64,000 nt of DNA from JAWKOK01 sp963765875. Its GTDB lineage: Bacteria; Chloroflexota; Anaerolineae; Caldilineales; Caldilineaceae. A program made the position numbers and the translations under genes. Within the stretch, counting starts at the first letter, position 1, and each line of letters begins with the position of its first letter. The notes beneath the pieces are model-generated. The model was not told the origin of the DNA. It searched no databases and saw only the letters and a list, made by a program, of their open reading frames with translations. Below, one piece after another: positions 54,334 through 64,000 of this stretch. Location: NCBI GenBank assembly GCA_963765875.1, contig CAVXYK010000021.1:145332-209331 (forward strand), given 5' to 3'.

Positions 54334-54924
54334 CTACTGCATCTCATATTGCAGCAGTTGCCGCAGGGAGGAGACCGCTCTGTACTGAAGCGCCTTGATG
54401 GATCCCTCAGTCTTGTCCATCACTACGGCCACTTCGGCAATGCTATACCCTTCCAAAAAGCGTAGACTGACGACTTGCGCTTGTTCATCTGTCAAGCGCT
54501 GGATGGCCGCACGCAGTTTTTCAGCATCCATATTCTGTTCGGCAGTCTGCACCGGATTGTGCTGGGTTGCAGTCAGTGTTGGCGTATCTTCGATCGATAC
54601 CTGATTATGACGTTTGCGACGACGATAGTAGTCGATCACTACATTGTGTGCGATCCGGTAGAGCCACCCGGAAAACGAACTTGTCCAGGCTTTCTCTTTC
54701 CGAATCGCTTCAAGCATTTTGATAAATACCTGCGCGGTCAGGTCCCTAGCGAGATCCGGCTCGCCCGTACGCCGATAGATGTAGGCGTAGATCTTGCCCT
54801 CATAGCGATCATACAATTCGCCGAGGGCAACGTCGCCAAAATCTAGGGCGCTTGCCAGCAGCTCTTCTTCTGATAGGCGTTCATTCGTTGTCGCAGCGTT
54901 GCTTTGCAAAAGCCTGTCACTCAT
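54334..54924 (-). CDS. ECF-type RNA polymerase sigma factor
   Basis: 196 residues. Region 2 has LYDRYEGKIYAYIYRRTGEP, DLTAQVFIKMLEAIR and FSGWLYRIAHNVVIDYYRRR (core and -10 recognition). Region 4 has LTDEQAQVVSLRFLEGYSIA followed by EVAVVMDKTEGSIKALQYRA (HTH for -35). A linker of about 30 residues joins them. No region 3, as expected for ECF/group 4. The likely partner and negative regulator is the membrane protein starting 24 bases downstream. The stimulus and target promoters are unknown; I found no obvious ECF-type promoter in front of the gene. Intact. Confidence 0.94.
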   Translation of the reverse strand: MSDRLLQSNAATTNERLSEEELLASALDFGDVALGELYDRYEGKIYAYIYRRTGEPDLARDLTAQVFIKMLEAIRKEKAWTSSFSGWLYRIAHNVVIDYYRRRKRHNQVSIEDTPTLTATQHNPVQTAEQNMDAEKLRAAIQRLTDEQAQVVSLRFLEGYSIAEVAVVMDKTEGSIKALQYRAVSSLRQLLQYEMQ

Positions 54925-55153
54925 GTTGACGTCGGAAGACGCGAAAAATTACGGCAGATTTATATCGGGTGGGAAATTGGCTCTGTTTGAGGAGAAATGG
55001 GTCTGGCGTCACTGTCGCATCCTGGCGTATTGCGTCTCGATTTGAGGCAGGCAACACGTAGGATCGCAGATCGGCGGGGTAATTTGGTTGGTCCATCGTC
55101 CATTCTCATCAGTGAATATCAGCAAATATGGAGTCGGGTCTTGGTCGTGCCTG

Positions 55154-55813
55154 TCAGCTGCCCAACGAACCCGGTTCTGAAGGCACTGGCTGGTCGGCCG
55201 GTTGAATGAGCGGGTCAGGTGGCGTTAGTGGCTGCCCAATCGTTTTTTTGTAAACATCGTAGATCCGTTGAAGAACCGTTACATTGGTAAGAATGGCAAG
55301 CAACCAGAGAACAGGGACCATCCAGCCCGTCAGCAAGCCGATGATTAGCAGGATGACACGTTCAGGCCTCTGCAGAATGCCTACCTTGCATTCTACGTCC
55401 AATGCCTCTGCACGCGCCCGGGTGTAGCTCACCATGATCGAGCCAACGAGGGTAACGGCCAGCAGGACCGGCTCCAACGGGCCGTTGCCGATATTGCTGT
55501 AATAATAAATGAGAGCGACCAGAATCACACTCTCAGAATAGCGATCGATCGAGCTGTCGAAGAATGCGCCGAATTTGGTAGACTGTCCAGTGGCTCTCGC
55601 CAAGCTTCCGTCGAGCATATCAAAGACGGCTGCGATGATGAGTACAAAGCCGCCTGTGATGAACCACCCAATCGCAAGCAGAAGTGCGGCTGTCACTGTC
55701 AGCAGAAATCCAATTAGGGTCAACCCGTTTGGGGATACCCCCGTGGCCTGCAACAGTGGAACCAAACGGTTCAACGGCTCGGCAAAGAGTTTACGTCCCA
55801 AGTTGGAGATCAT
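55154..55813 (-). CDS. CDP-alcohol phosphatidyltransferase
   Basis: A 219-residue membrane enzyme with five or six hydrophobic segments. The family motif D-x2-D-G-x2-A-R-x8-G-x3-D-x3-D is complete: Asp65, Asp68-Gly69, Ala72-Arg73, Gly82, Asp86, Asp90 (FDMLDGSLARATGQSTKFG). It displaces CMP from a CDP-alcohol to make a phospholipid; phosphatidylinositol-phosphate or phosphatidylglycerol-phosphate synthase are possible. The soluble Pro-rich C-terminus (TPPDPLIQPADQPVPSEPG) is variable. ATG at 55813 lacks a strong ribosome site. Same strand as the sigma factor gene, 229 bases upstream of it. Confidence 0.9.
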   Translation of the reverse strand: MISNLGRKLFAEPLNRLVPLLQATGVSPNGLTLIGFLLTVTAALLLAIGWFITGGFVLIIAAVFDMLDGSLARATGQSTKFGAFFDSSIDRYSESVILVALIYYYSNIGNGPLEPVLLAVTLVGSIMVSYTRARAEALDVECKVGILQRPERVILLIIGLLTGWMVPVLWLLAILTNVTVLQRIYDVYKKTIGQPLTPPDPLIQPADQPVPSEPGSLGS

Positions 55814-56326
55814 GAATGTGTTCCTATGACGGCTGACCAGGGTAGATTGGTCTGTAACGGTTCAACTTGATTTCGGACAGCCGTAGCGTCCAAGAGTACC
55901 CGGCCATCAACTATCAGCCATCTTACACGCTGGTACGATGATAGTCAAACAGATGACCAAAACTGGAGAGGATGCCTGTCTTTTCCGAAGGTGAACGGAC
56001 CGCGAACGCTGTCTCTGCGAACTTATCCGAGACGCCCTATGCTGCAAAAAGGTCCCACTCACCACAGAGGCACGGAGGGGACACAGAGGTACACAGAGGA
56101 AAAGCTCTTTTCATCTGCGCTAATCTGCGTCCGTCCGTGAATAGTTGTTTTTGCAGTGAAGCCACTATGCTGAAACGGGAAGAGGCAAGCATCGGCGATA
56201 AGACCGATGCTTGCCTCTTTCGAAAGAGCATTTACGTGTTGTCAATGAGCCTGGCCAGGAACAATCTATGGAACTTGTGTTGGATCGATTGGACCGCTGC
56301 CAGGTCTAGCGCGCCATTGCGCAAGT
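55814..56326. other. Gene-free stretch with degraded repeats and a hairpin
   Basis: Contains caccacagaggcacgg / gacacagaggtacac (56055-56100), relatives of cacagag/tctgcg repeats, then tctgcgctaatctgcg and a 15-bp hairpin (56181-56195 with 56204-56218). I see no supported gene; the open frame here reads low-complexity sequence. Confidence 0.5.
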
Positions 56327-58576
56327 CTATTTCACAATGTTCGGAAGATAGGCGCGCCCATTGGAGCAAGTCAAATTCAAGGGAATCAACTTGACATTGG
56401 TCGGGCTGTCGCCAGCCCGTTCATCGCCGACGAGTACCAGGACGGCTTGCTGACTATCGGCTCCCCGTTGGTTCGGGTCCACCGTGACCGTGAGCGTGTC
56501 CGGAATCTGGCTGGTGCGCGACGAGGCTGTGGCCCAGGCGGCGCCACTCGGCCAGGTGGTTGAAGCAACGGCGCTTGCCGAAATCTCGGGGGCCGGTAGA
56601 TCGATGGTCGCACGATCGCCTGTGGCTCCTTCGAACGTTACCAGACCGTCAGCGCCGATGCTGGCTGCAGTGAACTCTCCACCCACGGCTGCCTGTGCAT
56701 CTGCAATGAGCGGTCGATCCACGATGGCTGCGTTATACGTGAGACCGACAGTGCCGCCGATTGAGATGTTGAGCGTCGACGGTTCGAGCGGGTCAGCACA
56801 TGGATAGAAGTCGAAGTAACCAGTGGCCGGGTTTGGCGTGATCTGCGCTGCTCGGACCGTAAGCTCGATTGGGACACTGAACGGACTATTCGTCGTGGCC
56901 GGCGAGATGGCGCTGAAGACAACGCTGGCCGAGTATGTTCCAAAGGTCAGACCTGTGGCGTCAAACGAGACAAAGATGCGCGCCGGATCGGCGGCAGAGG
57001 CCTGAAGTGAATCGTGGGTAATCGTGACCCATGACGGCGCATTGGGAATCTGGTAGGTGAAGCTGATGATATCCTCGGAGCCGCCATTCGAGAGCGTAAA
57101 GACGCGGTTCTGCACTGCGGTGTCCGGCTCCAGTGACTGTGTAATCGTCTCTTCACTGAAGACAAACTCGGCCCCGGCAACGGCCGCGCCGCCGCCGTCG
57201 AGATCGCCGGTACGCAGGACCTTGGTCTCCGCGCTGACGACGAATTCCTCAACGGTCCAGCGGACCTCTTCATTCTTGTAGATACGCAGACGGTCGTCAC
57301 GAATGATCACGACTTCATCAGTACCGTCACCGTCAAGATCACCGCCCGCACCCGCACGGTACCCGTTGTCCTCATCCAGATCTGCTTCCAGGGTTGGCAT
57401 TGGATCGGGGCCATGGTTTCGTGCAAACAGGCGGGGACCCTCGTCTCTTCGCAACATGAATACCTCGTCATCACCACTGTTATTGACATCGGCCACGAAG
57501 ACAAATCGTGGGTAGGGAGAGATGATTTCAACCTGATTATCGGCGTGCTTCAGTTCATCTGCTTCGCCGGGATAGTATTGATAGTAGAAGAGCGAGGGGC
57601 TGGGGAATTTTTCATTGCGCGTAATGATGACTTCATCGTATCCGCCGGTGAAGAAATCGCCGATGACGACAGATCGATAGGGGTTGGAACTTGAGGATTC
57701 GCCCAGAATTCGCTGGAAACCGTCGGCCAGGCGGAAGACGTTGACCTCGCCGCCGTCTTCATCGAGCAGCGCAATTTCATCCGCCCCGCCATCGCCGAGA
57801 TCCCCGATTCAACGTAGGTCCATTCATTGCCGTCGTCTTTGGCCTTGATATGATCGACCCAGTTGGTACCGTCCGGGTTGGGCGTGCCTGACTTGATGAT
57901 GGTGGTTCTAAATTCGTCATCATCGTCCGGCTTGATCTCATCTAGCATCTTGAAACCATAGAGAATTTCGTCACCGGGGATATTGGGATCGAAGTTGCCC
58001 GCCTTGACAATGTCCGGCCGGCCGGGAATCAGTCGCTGATGCAGGAGTTGCCACGGAATGCCGTTCACGGTAGGCAAGCCGGGCGATCCAGTCTTGTCGA
58101 CCGGATCCCAGACTGCCAGTTTTCCGTCGTTTTTGCCGCCGCCGACGGCAACGATCTCCATGTCGCCGTCGTTGTTGAAGTCTCCAACGTCAACGCTGCG
58201 CCAGTCGCCGTCCGGGCTCACCCACTTCACCAGTGGATTGTCGTCGACCTGATGGGTGTCCAGCACGTAGATGCGTTCATCTCTGCCGACGTAGACGATT
58301 TCCTCTTCCAAGATGACGTCGTCGGCAACGACTGCGCTTTGATCGATCTCCGAATGATCGCTTGCAATGATGGGGCCGGCATGGTCACGTAGAACGGGGC
58401 CGACTGCAATATCGACTTCCGGAATGTCGGTCGTGGAGGTATCCTCCGCGAAACTGTCATCCGGGCTCTGTGCTGCTGCGGTATGCGGTGTTCCTACCTG
58501 TGCCGGCAGACCCGCAATCAGCATCATGATCGTGGTCAGAACAGCAGACTGACCTTCGTACACTATGTTGCTTCAT
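56327..58576 (-). CDS. Secreted FG-GAP/VCBS-repeat surface protein, two frameshifts
   Basis: About 749 residues. A start ATG at 58576 (aaggag eleven bases before) gives a proper signal peptide, MKQHSVRRS then AVLTTIMMLIAGLPAQVG, if one base is dropped near 58545. A missing C in the CCCC at 57802-57805 is the second indel. FG-GAP-type repeats with Ca-loop-like DxDxDG/DxNNDGDxE motifs follow: DVGDFNNDGDMEIVAVGGG, FDPNIPGDEIL, DLGDGGADEIALLDEDGG, DVNNSGDDEVFML, DLDGDGTDEVVII. After about residue 440 come beta-sandwich domains, and the end is SNGRAYLPNIVK. FG-GAP repeats form beta-propellers; adhesion or matrix binding is likely. Confidence 0.8.
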
Positions 58577-59092
58577 TGATTCAAATACTCCTTACTGTCA
58601 TGGCTATGCTGTCTTGACTCTGCTGTCCTGACAATGTGCATAGTACGTACTGATTGTTTGGACGCTGTTGTTGGAACCTAATGTTCGACTCAAATGTCGG
58701 GCACTGACTGTCGCATCCTAGCTCATGCGAGTCAAGATCTGCCCAACCTCTCCAGGCACCTGGTCTCATGGTAACATACGAGCATCTCGGCCAACTCCTA
58801 GTTCCATCGCCTTCTGTCAAATGGTTGCACAACTCGTCTGTTCTGCGGGAACCTTGACATTGCCCAAATCGCTGAAACGCGTTATGCTACGGGGCGAATT
58901 TCAAGCTCAAATTGTACATCAAATGACGTGCAACTTGATAACCGAATGGGTCGTCCAATCGTTCCCAAATTAGTATTTTCTCACAATTGGGTTCTATTTT
59001 TATCTGAATCTGTGGTGAAAAAGGCCTTTTGCAGTGGACTCACGGAACGCTGAGGAATCACCCTCAATTAAAATGAATCAGGAGAATGTTTC
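58577..59092. other. Divergent intergenic region
   Basis: 516 bases between the FG-GAP gene (minus) and mdh (plus). A piece near 59010-59045 (tctgtggtgaaaaaggcctt and gcagtggactca) is related to 14747-14785. No confident promoter or gene. Confidence 0.5.
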
Positions 59093-60076
59093 ATGAAAAC
59101 ACCAATCCGAGTTGCAGTTACAGGAGCCGCCGGCAATATCGGCTACGCTTTGCTCTTCCGGATCGCCAACGGTGATCTCTTTGGCCCTGACCAGCCTGTC
59201 TCCCTACAGTTGCTGGAAATCACGCCGGCCATGAGTGCGCTTGAAGGCGTGGCCATGGAAATCGTTGACTGCGCCTTCCCGCTCGTGCAGGATCTCGTAT
59301 TGACCGATGATGCCAACGTGGCCTTTGACAGCGCCAATTGGGCGCTGTTGGTGGGCGCACGCCCGCGCGGCAAGGGCATGGAGCGGGGAGATCTGCTCAG
59401 CGCCAACGGCCAGATCTTCAAGCCGACCGGCCAGGCGCTGAACAACAACGCCGCCTCAGATATCCGTGTGCTGGTGGTCGGCAATCCGGCCAATACCAAC
59501 GCATTGATCGCCATGAACAATGCGCCGGACATCCCGAATGAACGCTTCACTGCCATGACCCGATTGGACCAGAATCGGGCCGCCTTCCAGTTGGCGAACA
59601 AGGCCGGCGTGCCTGTGACCGATGTGAGCAAGGTCGCCATTTGGGGCAACCACAGCGCAACCCAGTATCCTGACGCATACCATGCCGAGATCAACGGCAA
59701 GTCCGCCGCGGCCGTCATTGATGATGACGTCTGGGTTCGGGACACGTTCATTCCCACCGTCCAGAAGCGCGGCGCTGCCATCATCGAGGCCCGTGGCCAG
59801 AGCAGCGCCGCCAGCGCTGCCAATGCCGCCATCAACCATGTCCAGAGCTGGTATCATGGCACCGCAGAGGGCGAATGGGCCAGCATGGGCGTTCCCAGCA
59901 CCGGCGCCTACGGCACGCCGGAAGGCGTCATCTTCAGCTATCCGGTCACCATCAAGAATGGCGAGTACTCGATTGTTGAGGGCCTTGAGCTGAGTGACTT
60001 CGATCAGGCGATGGTCAAGCGCACCGGCGAGGAACTGCTCGAAGAACGTGCCGCCGTCGAGGACATGCTCGGCTAG
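59093..60076 (+). CDS. mdh: Malate dehydrogenase (cytosolic-type)
   Basis: A 327-residue NAD-dependent malate dehydrogenase. NAD motif VAVTGAAGNIGYALLFRIANG (residues 7-27), LEITPAMSALEGVAMEIVDC, GARPRGKGMERGDLLSANG (substrate loop Arg), VVGNPANTNALIAMNN, TRLDQNRA and catalytic His in IWGNHSATQYPD. It oxidises malate to oxaloacetate in the citric acid cycle. The form with this loop and length is the type found in Chloroflexota, Thermus and eukaryotic cytosol. Ribosome site aggaga eight bases before the ATG. Single gene ended by the strong terminator at 60118-60167. Intact. Confidence 0.96.
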   Translation: MKTPIRVAVTGAAGNIGYALLFRIANGDLFGPDQPVSLQLLEITPAMSALEGVAMEIVDCAFPLVQDLVLTDDANVAFDSANWALLVGARPRGKGMERGDLLSANGQIFKPTGQALNNNAASDIRVLVVGNPANTNALIAMNNAPDIPNERFTAMTRLDQNRAAFQLANKAGVPVTDVSKVAIWGNHSATQYPDAYHAEINGKSAAAVIDDDVWVRDTFIPTVQKRGAAIIEARGQSSAASAANAAINHVQSWYHGTAEGEWASMGVPSTGAYGTPEGVIFSYPVTIKNGEYSIVEGLELSDFDQAMVKRTGEELLEERAAVEDMLG

Positions 60077-60117
60077 GGCGACGCATTCCCTCCGATCCAC
60101 GTGCTAAATTCTACAAT

Positions 60118-60167
60118 AAGAAGCGGCCCCTGAATCAGACCGATTCAGGGGCCGCTTCTTATTTTTT
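60118..60167. terminator. Terminator between mdh and ppk
   Basis: Perfect 19-bp stem (60118-60136 with 60142-60160), 5-base loop, then A and T7 on the plus strand. Ends mdh; it may also serve the convergent ppk. Confidence 0.92.
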
Positions 60168-60184
60168 TCGATGTTCGCTCTGAC

Positions 60185-62390
60185 CTATCCAGTTCGAGAT
60201 TCAGCCGAGGAACTGGGATGCCGACGCCCGTGTATGTCGCATGAGTACCTCGTGGGTGCCCATGGTCGCTTCTGCACTATCTGCACCTCAATATTTGTAC
60301 TGTCATTCGTCTCTGGGAGCCGCTGGCGGTAGCGACCGTCCGGCAGCATCTCCCAGGCGAGCCGGCGGTCGTTCAAGGAGGCTGCCAGAATCACATCGAG
60401 CTGTTCCTTGATGCGTGGATCGCTGATGGGCACGATTGCCTCGACGCGATCGCTGAGGTTGCGGCTCATCCAATCGGCGCTGCCGATGAAATAGAGCGGC
60501 TGTCCGCCGTTTTCGAAGTAGAAGATGCGCGAGTGTTCCAGAAAGCGGCCGATGACGCTGATGACCTGTATGTTGTCGCTAATGCCGGGTATTCCCGGGC
60601 GGATGCGGCAGACGCCGCGCACCAGTAGATTGACCTGGACACCGGCCCGTCCTGCCTCGTATAGCTTGCGCACTAAGAGCGGATCTTCAAGACCATTCAT
60701 CTTGGCGATCACGCTGGCCGGGTGTCCGGCCAACGCGTTCTCGATCTCGACGTCCAATCAGGTCGAGGAAGCGTTGGCGCATGTTGACAGGCGCAACCAA
60801 CAGTTTGCGGTACTCGGTTTGGCGGCTGTAGCCTGTCAGGTAGTTGAACATATCCATCAGGTCGGCGGCGATGTCCGGCTGGCAGCCCAGAATGCCCAGA
60901 TCGGTGTAGAGCGATGCCGTCTTGGGGTTGTAGTTGCCTGTTCCGATGTGGTAATAGGCGGCCAGGCCGTCTTCTTCCTCGCGGATGACCAGCGACGTTT
61001 TTGTGTGCGTCTTCAGGCCGACCAAGCCATAGGCGACATGACAGCCGGCATCTTCCAGCTTGCGCGCCCATTCGATGTTCTGGGCTTCATCAAAGCGGGC
61101 CTTGACTTCGACCAGAACGGCAACCTGTTTGCCTTGTTCGGCAGCGTAAATCAGCGCTGCGATGATCGGCGAGTCGGCGCTGGTGCGATAAAGGGTCTGT
61201 TTGATGGCCAGCACCTGCGGGTCGCGCGAGGCTGCTTCGATGAACTGTTGCGTGCTGGCGCCGAAGCTGAAGTACGGATGATGGAAGACCAGATCGCCCT
61301 GCCGAATGATCGAGAAGATCTCGCCGGGGCGTTCGCGCGTGTCTAGGCCAGAGAGGCGTGGCGGCACCATGGGGGACCACGGTCTGAACTTGAGCTCAGG
61401 CAGGTTGACATCGGTCAATGAGAAGAGGTCGACCAGGCAGATTGGCCCACGAATGGGGTAGACGTCATTCTGCTCCAGGTGGAGCTCTCGTTGCAGGAAT
61501 TGCATCATGCTGGGGGGCATGGCCGCATCCACTTCGAGTCGCACACCAGGGGCGAAGCGCTGTTCGCGCAGCTCTTCCGCGATCATGACAACCAGATCGT
61601 CGGCCTCTTCTTCGTTGCGCGTCATCGAAGCATTGCGCGTCACCCGAAATGGGTAGGCCGCCACGACTTCCATGCCTTCAAATAGCGAATCCAGGTTGTG
61701 GATGATCACCTGTTCCAACGGAACAAAATGCAGCGGGTCGTCCAGGGGAACCCAGCGCGGCCGGCTGGAAGGCACTTTGACGCGGGCGAAGAAAGTCTCC
61801 TCCGTGGCTGGATCACGCAGCACGACGGCCAGACTCAGGCTCAGATTGCTGATGAACGGGAATGGGTGCCCGGCGTCAACGGCCAGCGGGATCAGGATCG
61901 GGTAGACCTTGCGCAGGTAGTACTCTTCAAGTTTGGCGCGTTGCAGGTCGCCCAGTTCCGAGTAATCCAGAATGCGCATCCCGTGTTCGGCCAGGGCCGG
62001 CAAAATGTCATCCAGCAGGCAGGCGCTCTGCATGTCGATCATGGGCCGCACGGCCTTGGCGATCAGATCGAGCTGGTGCTCGGGCGTCAAGCCGGAATAG
62101 TGAAGATTGGCAATGCCGGCCGCCTTCTGACGTTTGAGTCCGCCGACACGTTTGCGGAAGAACTCGTCAAGATTGCTCGATGTGATGGCCAGAAACTTGA
62201 GGCGTTCAATCAATGGAGAACGTTTATCCGTAGCCTGGTGAAGCACGCGCCAGTTGAAATCGAGCCAACTGAGTTCACGGTTGTAGACCAGGTCTGAGGT
62301 GCTCAGTTCATCCAGTGGAAGCGTCGACAGGTCGACATCAGGAACGAAAACATGTTCCTGGGGGACGATGACTTCAGGGGGGCGACGCAC
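60185..62390 (-). CDS. ppk1: Polyphosphate kinase 1, one frameshift
   Basis: About 734 residues (family usually 690-740) after deleting one base of CC at 60754-60755 (FLDLIDVEIENALAG). N domain: LVYNRELSWLDFNWRVLHQA and TSSNLDEFFRKRVGGL. Catalytic core: FVPLEQVI, QTLYRTSADSPIIAAL, VEVKARFDEAQNIEWARKLE, and YYHIGTGNYNPKTASLYTDL with the phosphorylated His near residue 481. C-terminal domain: LLVRGVCRIRPGIPGISDNI and FIGSADWMSRNLSDRVE. It makes polyphosphate from ATP reversibly. Starts with GTG at 62390; no strong ribosome site, so the true start could lie upstream past the GGGGGG run at about 62377-62382. Confidence 0.93.
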
Positions 62391-62952
62391 GGCTCGGGAC
62401 GCAGGTGCAGATCAGTTCGGCAGACGGGATACGAGCTGAAGATCGCTCATCTTGTTCGATTGGCGGGGAACCAACAGGCGCTGCGGAGCCTTCGATCGGA
62501 TCCGGATAGACGTCGCAGCGGTTCAGTACTCGACTGTTCACTGACCGTCCAAGCGTCCAATTTTCCTGTCTTGCTTCCGGCCTCACTTGTGGGGCGCTGT
62601 TGATGTCATCGGGTTCCCTCTGTCATGTCATATTGTCCGGCGGCGGTACAATTCAGGCAGCCGGTTCTCTTGCCGTTTTGCCCTCTGCCATCCAGATTCC
62701 GGGATGAAATCGGAAACGTTTCCGAGGCATCCTGTCGGAACAGGTCATGATCCGGCCTGGTTCCGGCCTGCTGACAATTGTCCCGATCGGGATAGACCCG
62801 GTAATTGGCGGACCGCTTGCTGTCACAATCGTTAGGCAGTAAACTGAAGGTATTGGCCTGAGCCAGGACTGCCAAAGTTGATTGTCGGCGCGACTTGATA
62901 CTGTTTCCTGGCGGCAGAGAAATAGTATACCATATCTTTTTAGGAGCCCTTG
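62391..62952. other. Divergent intergenic region upstream of ppk and CPBP gene
   Basis: About 560 bases with no gene I can support. TTGATA at 62895-62900 and TAGTAT at 62923-62928 are 22 bases apart, a poor promoter. The aggag at 62942-62946 is the ribosome site of the next gene. Confidence 0.45.
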
Positions 62953-64000
62953 ATGCCGGATTTTGCTGGACTGATCTTAACCTTTGCGCCGCTCTTTGTG
63001 GTTCTGTGGTTGGCCAATATGTCGGAGCGGCAGCGACAGAAGAGCGATGCGTCGCAGGGCTTTGCTCTTTTCGCCTACCTTGCTGTGGTCTCAATCTACG
63101 TCGGCATGATGTTGGTTGGGCTGCTCTTCCAGGCGTTCACCTTTGCCGTTTCCCGTCAGCCGGATCTCTTGGACGTCATAGGCGATGGGCTGATCGATCC
63201 GGCAGTGCTCGAACAACTTGCTTCGGCTGCCGCTGCTGGGCTTCGGCATCTGGGCGCCGGCGATTATGGGCATCCTGCTTCTGACCCCGCCGGTGCGTCG
63301 CCTCTGTGCACGCTTCCTGCCTATCGATCCGTCAAGCCCCGTGCATGCCGTGGCGCTTTCACTGACCATGCTGATTGTGATCAACATGCTGATCACGTTG
63401 GCCATCGGTCTGGACACGCTCGCGGGGCTGCTGGCCGAGCAAGACGATCTGGGCGGCAGCATCACAATGGGCATGTTGTGGGGCCAGCAGATCCTCATGC
63501 TTCTGATGGCCATGATCGGCGTGGGTTGGCTCAGCCGACGCTCGCTGGGCGAGACAATGCAACGGCTCGGTATCGTCGCCGTGAGCGGCAGGCAGGTGCT
63601 CATCGGCATGTCTGCGGCATTTCTCATGCTGCCGATCAGCGTCATTCTCCAGCAGGCCGCCATCTTTCTCGGCTTCGGCGCAACCCCCGATGTCGAGGTG
63701 CTGACCGACCAGTTGCTGGGTTCGCTCTTTCAGTCGCCGCTGGGCATTTTCACGTTGGGGTTGGCTGCGGCCATCGGCGAAGAGCCGCTCTTTCGGGGGG
63801 CCATGCAGCCACGCTTTGGCGTGGTGCTGACGGCGTTGCTTTTCGCCGTTGTGCACTCCAACTACGGTCTTTCCGTCTCCACACTGCTGGTCTTTGTCCT
63901 GGGCCTTGTCCTGGCCTGGCTGCGCATCCGCCACAACACGACCACGGCGATGATCGCGCATGCGACGTACAATAGCACGATTGGGCTGATGGCGTATTTG
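62953..64000 (+). CDS. CPBP-family (CAAX protease-like) membrane protein, partial, frameshifted
   Basis: Cut by the window end. The ATG at 62953 follows taggag by six bases. The N-terminal membrane segments (FAGLILTFAPLFVVLWLANM; FALFAYLAVVSIYVGMMLVG) run to about 63235, where one base must be dropped (ASAA to LPLLGFGIWAPAIMGILLL). Several helices follow, then the CPBP/Rce1 signature IGEEPLFRGAMQPRFG (EExxxR), FAVVHSNYG and MIAHATYN with the metal-binding histidines. Such intramembrane metalloproteases cleave prenylated or other membrane substrates; many bacterial ones have unknown targets. The last visible residues are STIGLMAYL. Confidence 0.88.

Noticed and set aside
55972..56394. 140-residue open frame on the plus strand
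   Set aside because: Composed of degraded interspersed repeats (cacagaggcac, tctgcgctaatctgcg) and antisense of the FG-GAP gene end.
59143..59835. 230-residue open frame antisense to mdh
   Set aside because: Typical antisense shadow; the sense frame is an intact malate dehydrogenase.
62606..63094. 162-residue minus frame overlapping the CPBP start
   Set aside because: No motif, overlaps the start and ribosome site of a clear gene.
4954..63300. Programmed ribosomal frameshifting as explanation for the broken genes
   Set aside because: Too many unrelated genes, no slippery heptamer plus structure, and shifts in families that never use it.
4954..63300. Phase variation by homopolymer slippage
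   Set aside because: Runs are only two to four bases and affect essential genes such as rpsP.

Overview
The window looks like a chromosome segment of an environmental Chloroflexota bacterium, probably close to Anaerolineae/Caldilineae. This is inference from content, not from a marker-gene tree. The signs are: moderately high GC; several secreted proteins with a Tyr-Leu-Pro or Tyr-Met-Pro tail motif; a STAND-type ATPase with TPRs; an ECF sigma factor followed by a single-pass LysM protein; and a dense load of small palindromic interspersed repeats. I see no phage, plasmid, transposase, CRISPR array, rRNA or tRNA.

Layout. 1-6.4 kb: PspC-like membrane protein, YigZ/IMPACT protein, a PP2C-like/beta-propeller membrane protein behind a promoter that predicts a leaderless mRNA, and an LCP (LytR-CpsA-Psr) cell-envelope enzyme. 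6.4-9.8 kb: an alpha/beta hydrolase and a protein made of two duplicated domains, bracketed by inverted copies of a 140-bp terminator-like repeat. 9.8-15.7 kb: GH20 hexosaminidase, STAND-TPR protein, a composite palindromic element and a secreted protein. 16-23.2 kb: addB-addA recombination nuclease. 23.4-27 kb: small secreted protein, LysE-type exporter, secreted beta-helix protein. 27-30.8 kb: a heterodimeric ABC exporter with one degenerate ATP site. 31-35 kb: two inverted copies of a 147-bp MITE-like element, one of them splitting a small membrane-protein gene, around a DUF2252 gene, then a PlsC acyltransferase. 35-42.8 kb: ROK protein, YchF, M32 carboxypeptidase, S1-domain protein with a huge acidic repeat, pteridine-reductase-like SDR and dGTPase. 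42.8-49.8 kb: membrane protein, mannose-1-phosphate guanylyltransferase and dprA, then rimM, khpA, rpsP and ffh (the conserved ffh-rpsP-KH-rimM order). 50-55.8 kb: giant Ser/Glu-rich LysM protein, its ECF sigma factor and a CDP-alcohol phosphatidyltransferase. 56.3-64 kb: FG-GAP surface protein, malate dehydrogenase, polyphosphate kinase, and a CPBP protease that runs off the end.

The most important technical observation is that about 18 single-base frameshifts break otherwise well-conserved genes, including rpsP, dprA, manC, ppk, addB and an ABC exporter subunit. Many sit at two-base or longer homopolymers, and one can be proved as a one-base insertion by comparing internal tandem repeats. 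I read them as base-calling indels in a long-read or 454-like draft, and I annotate each broken pair as one gene.

The biologically most interesting signals are the repeat families (a stop-codon-anchored mobile terminator, a MITE with CTAG ends, a third palindromic family with three copies), the insertion that split a membrane-protein gene, the sigma/LysM giant protein unit, and the similar Val/Glu/Ala-rich tails on two translation-related proteins.
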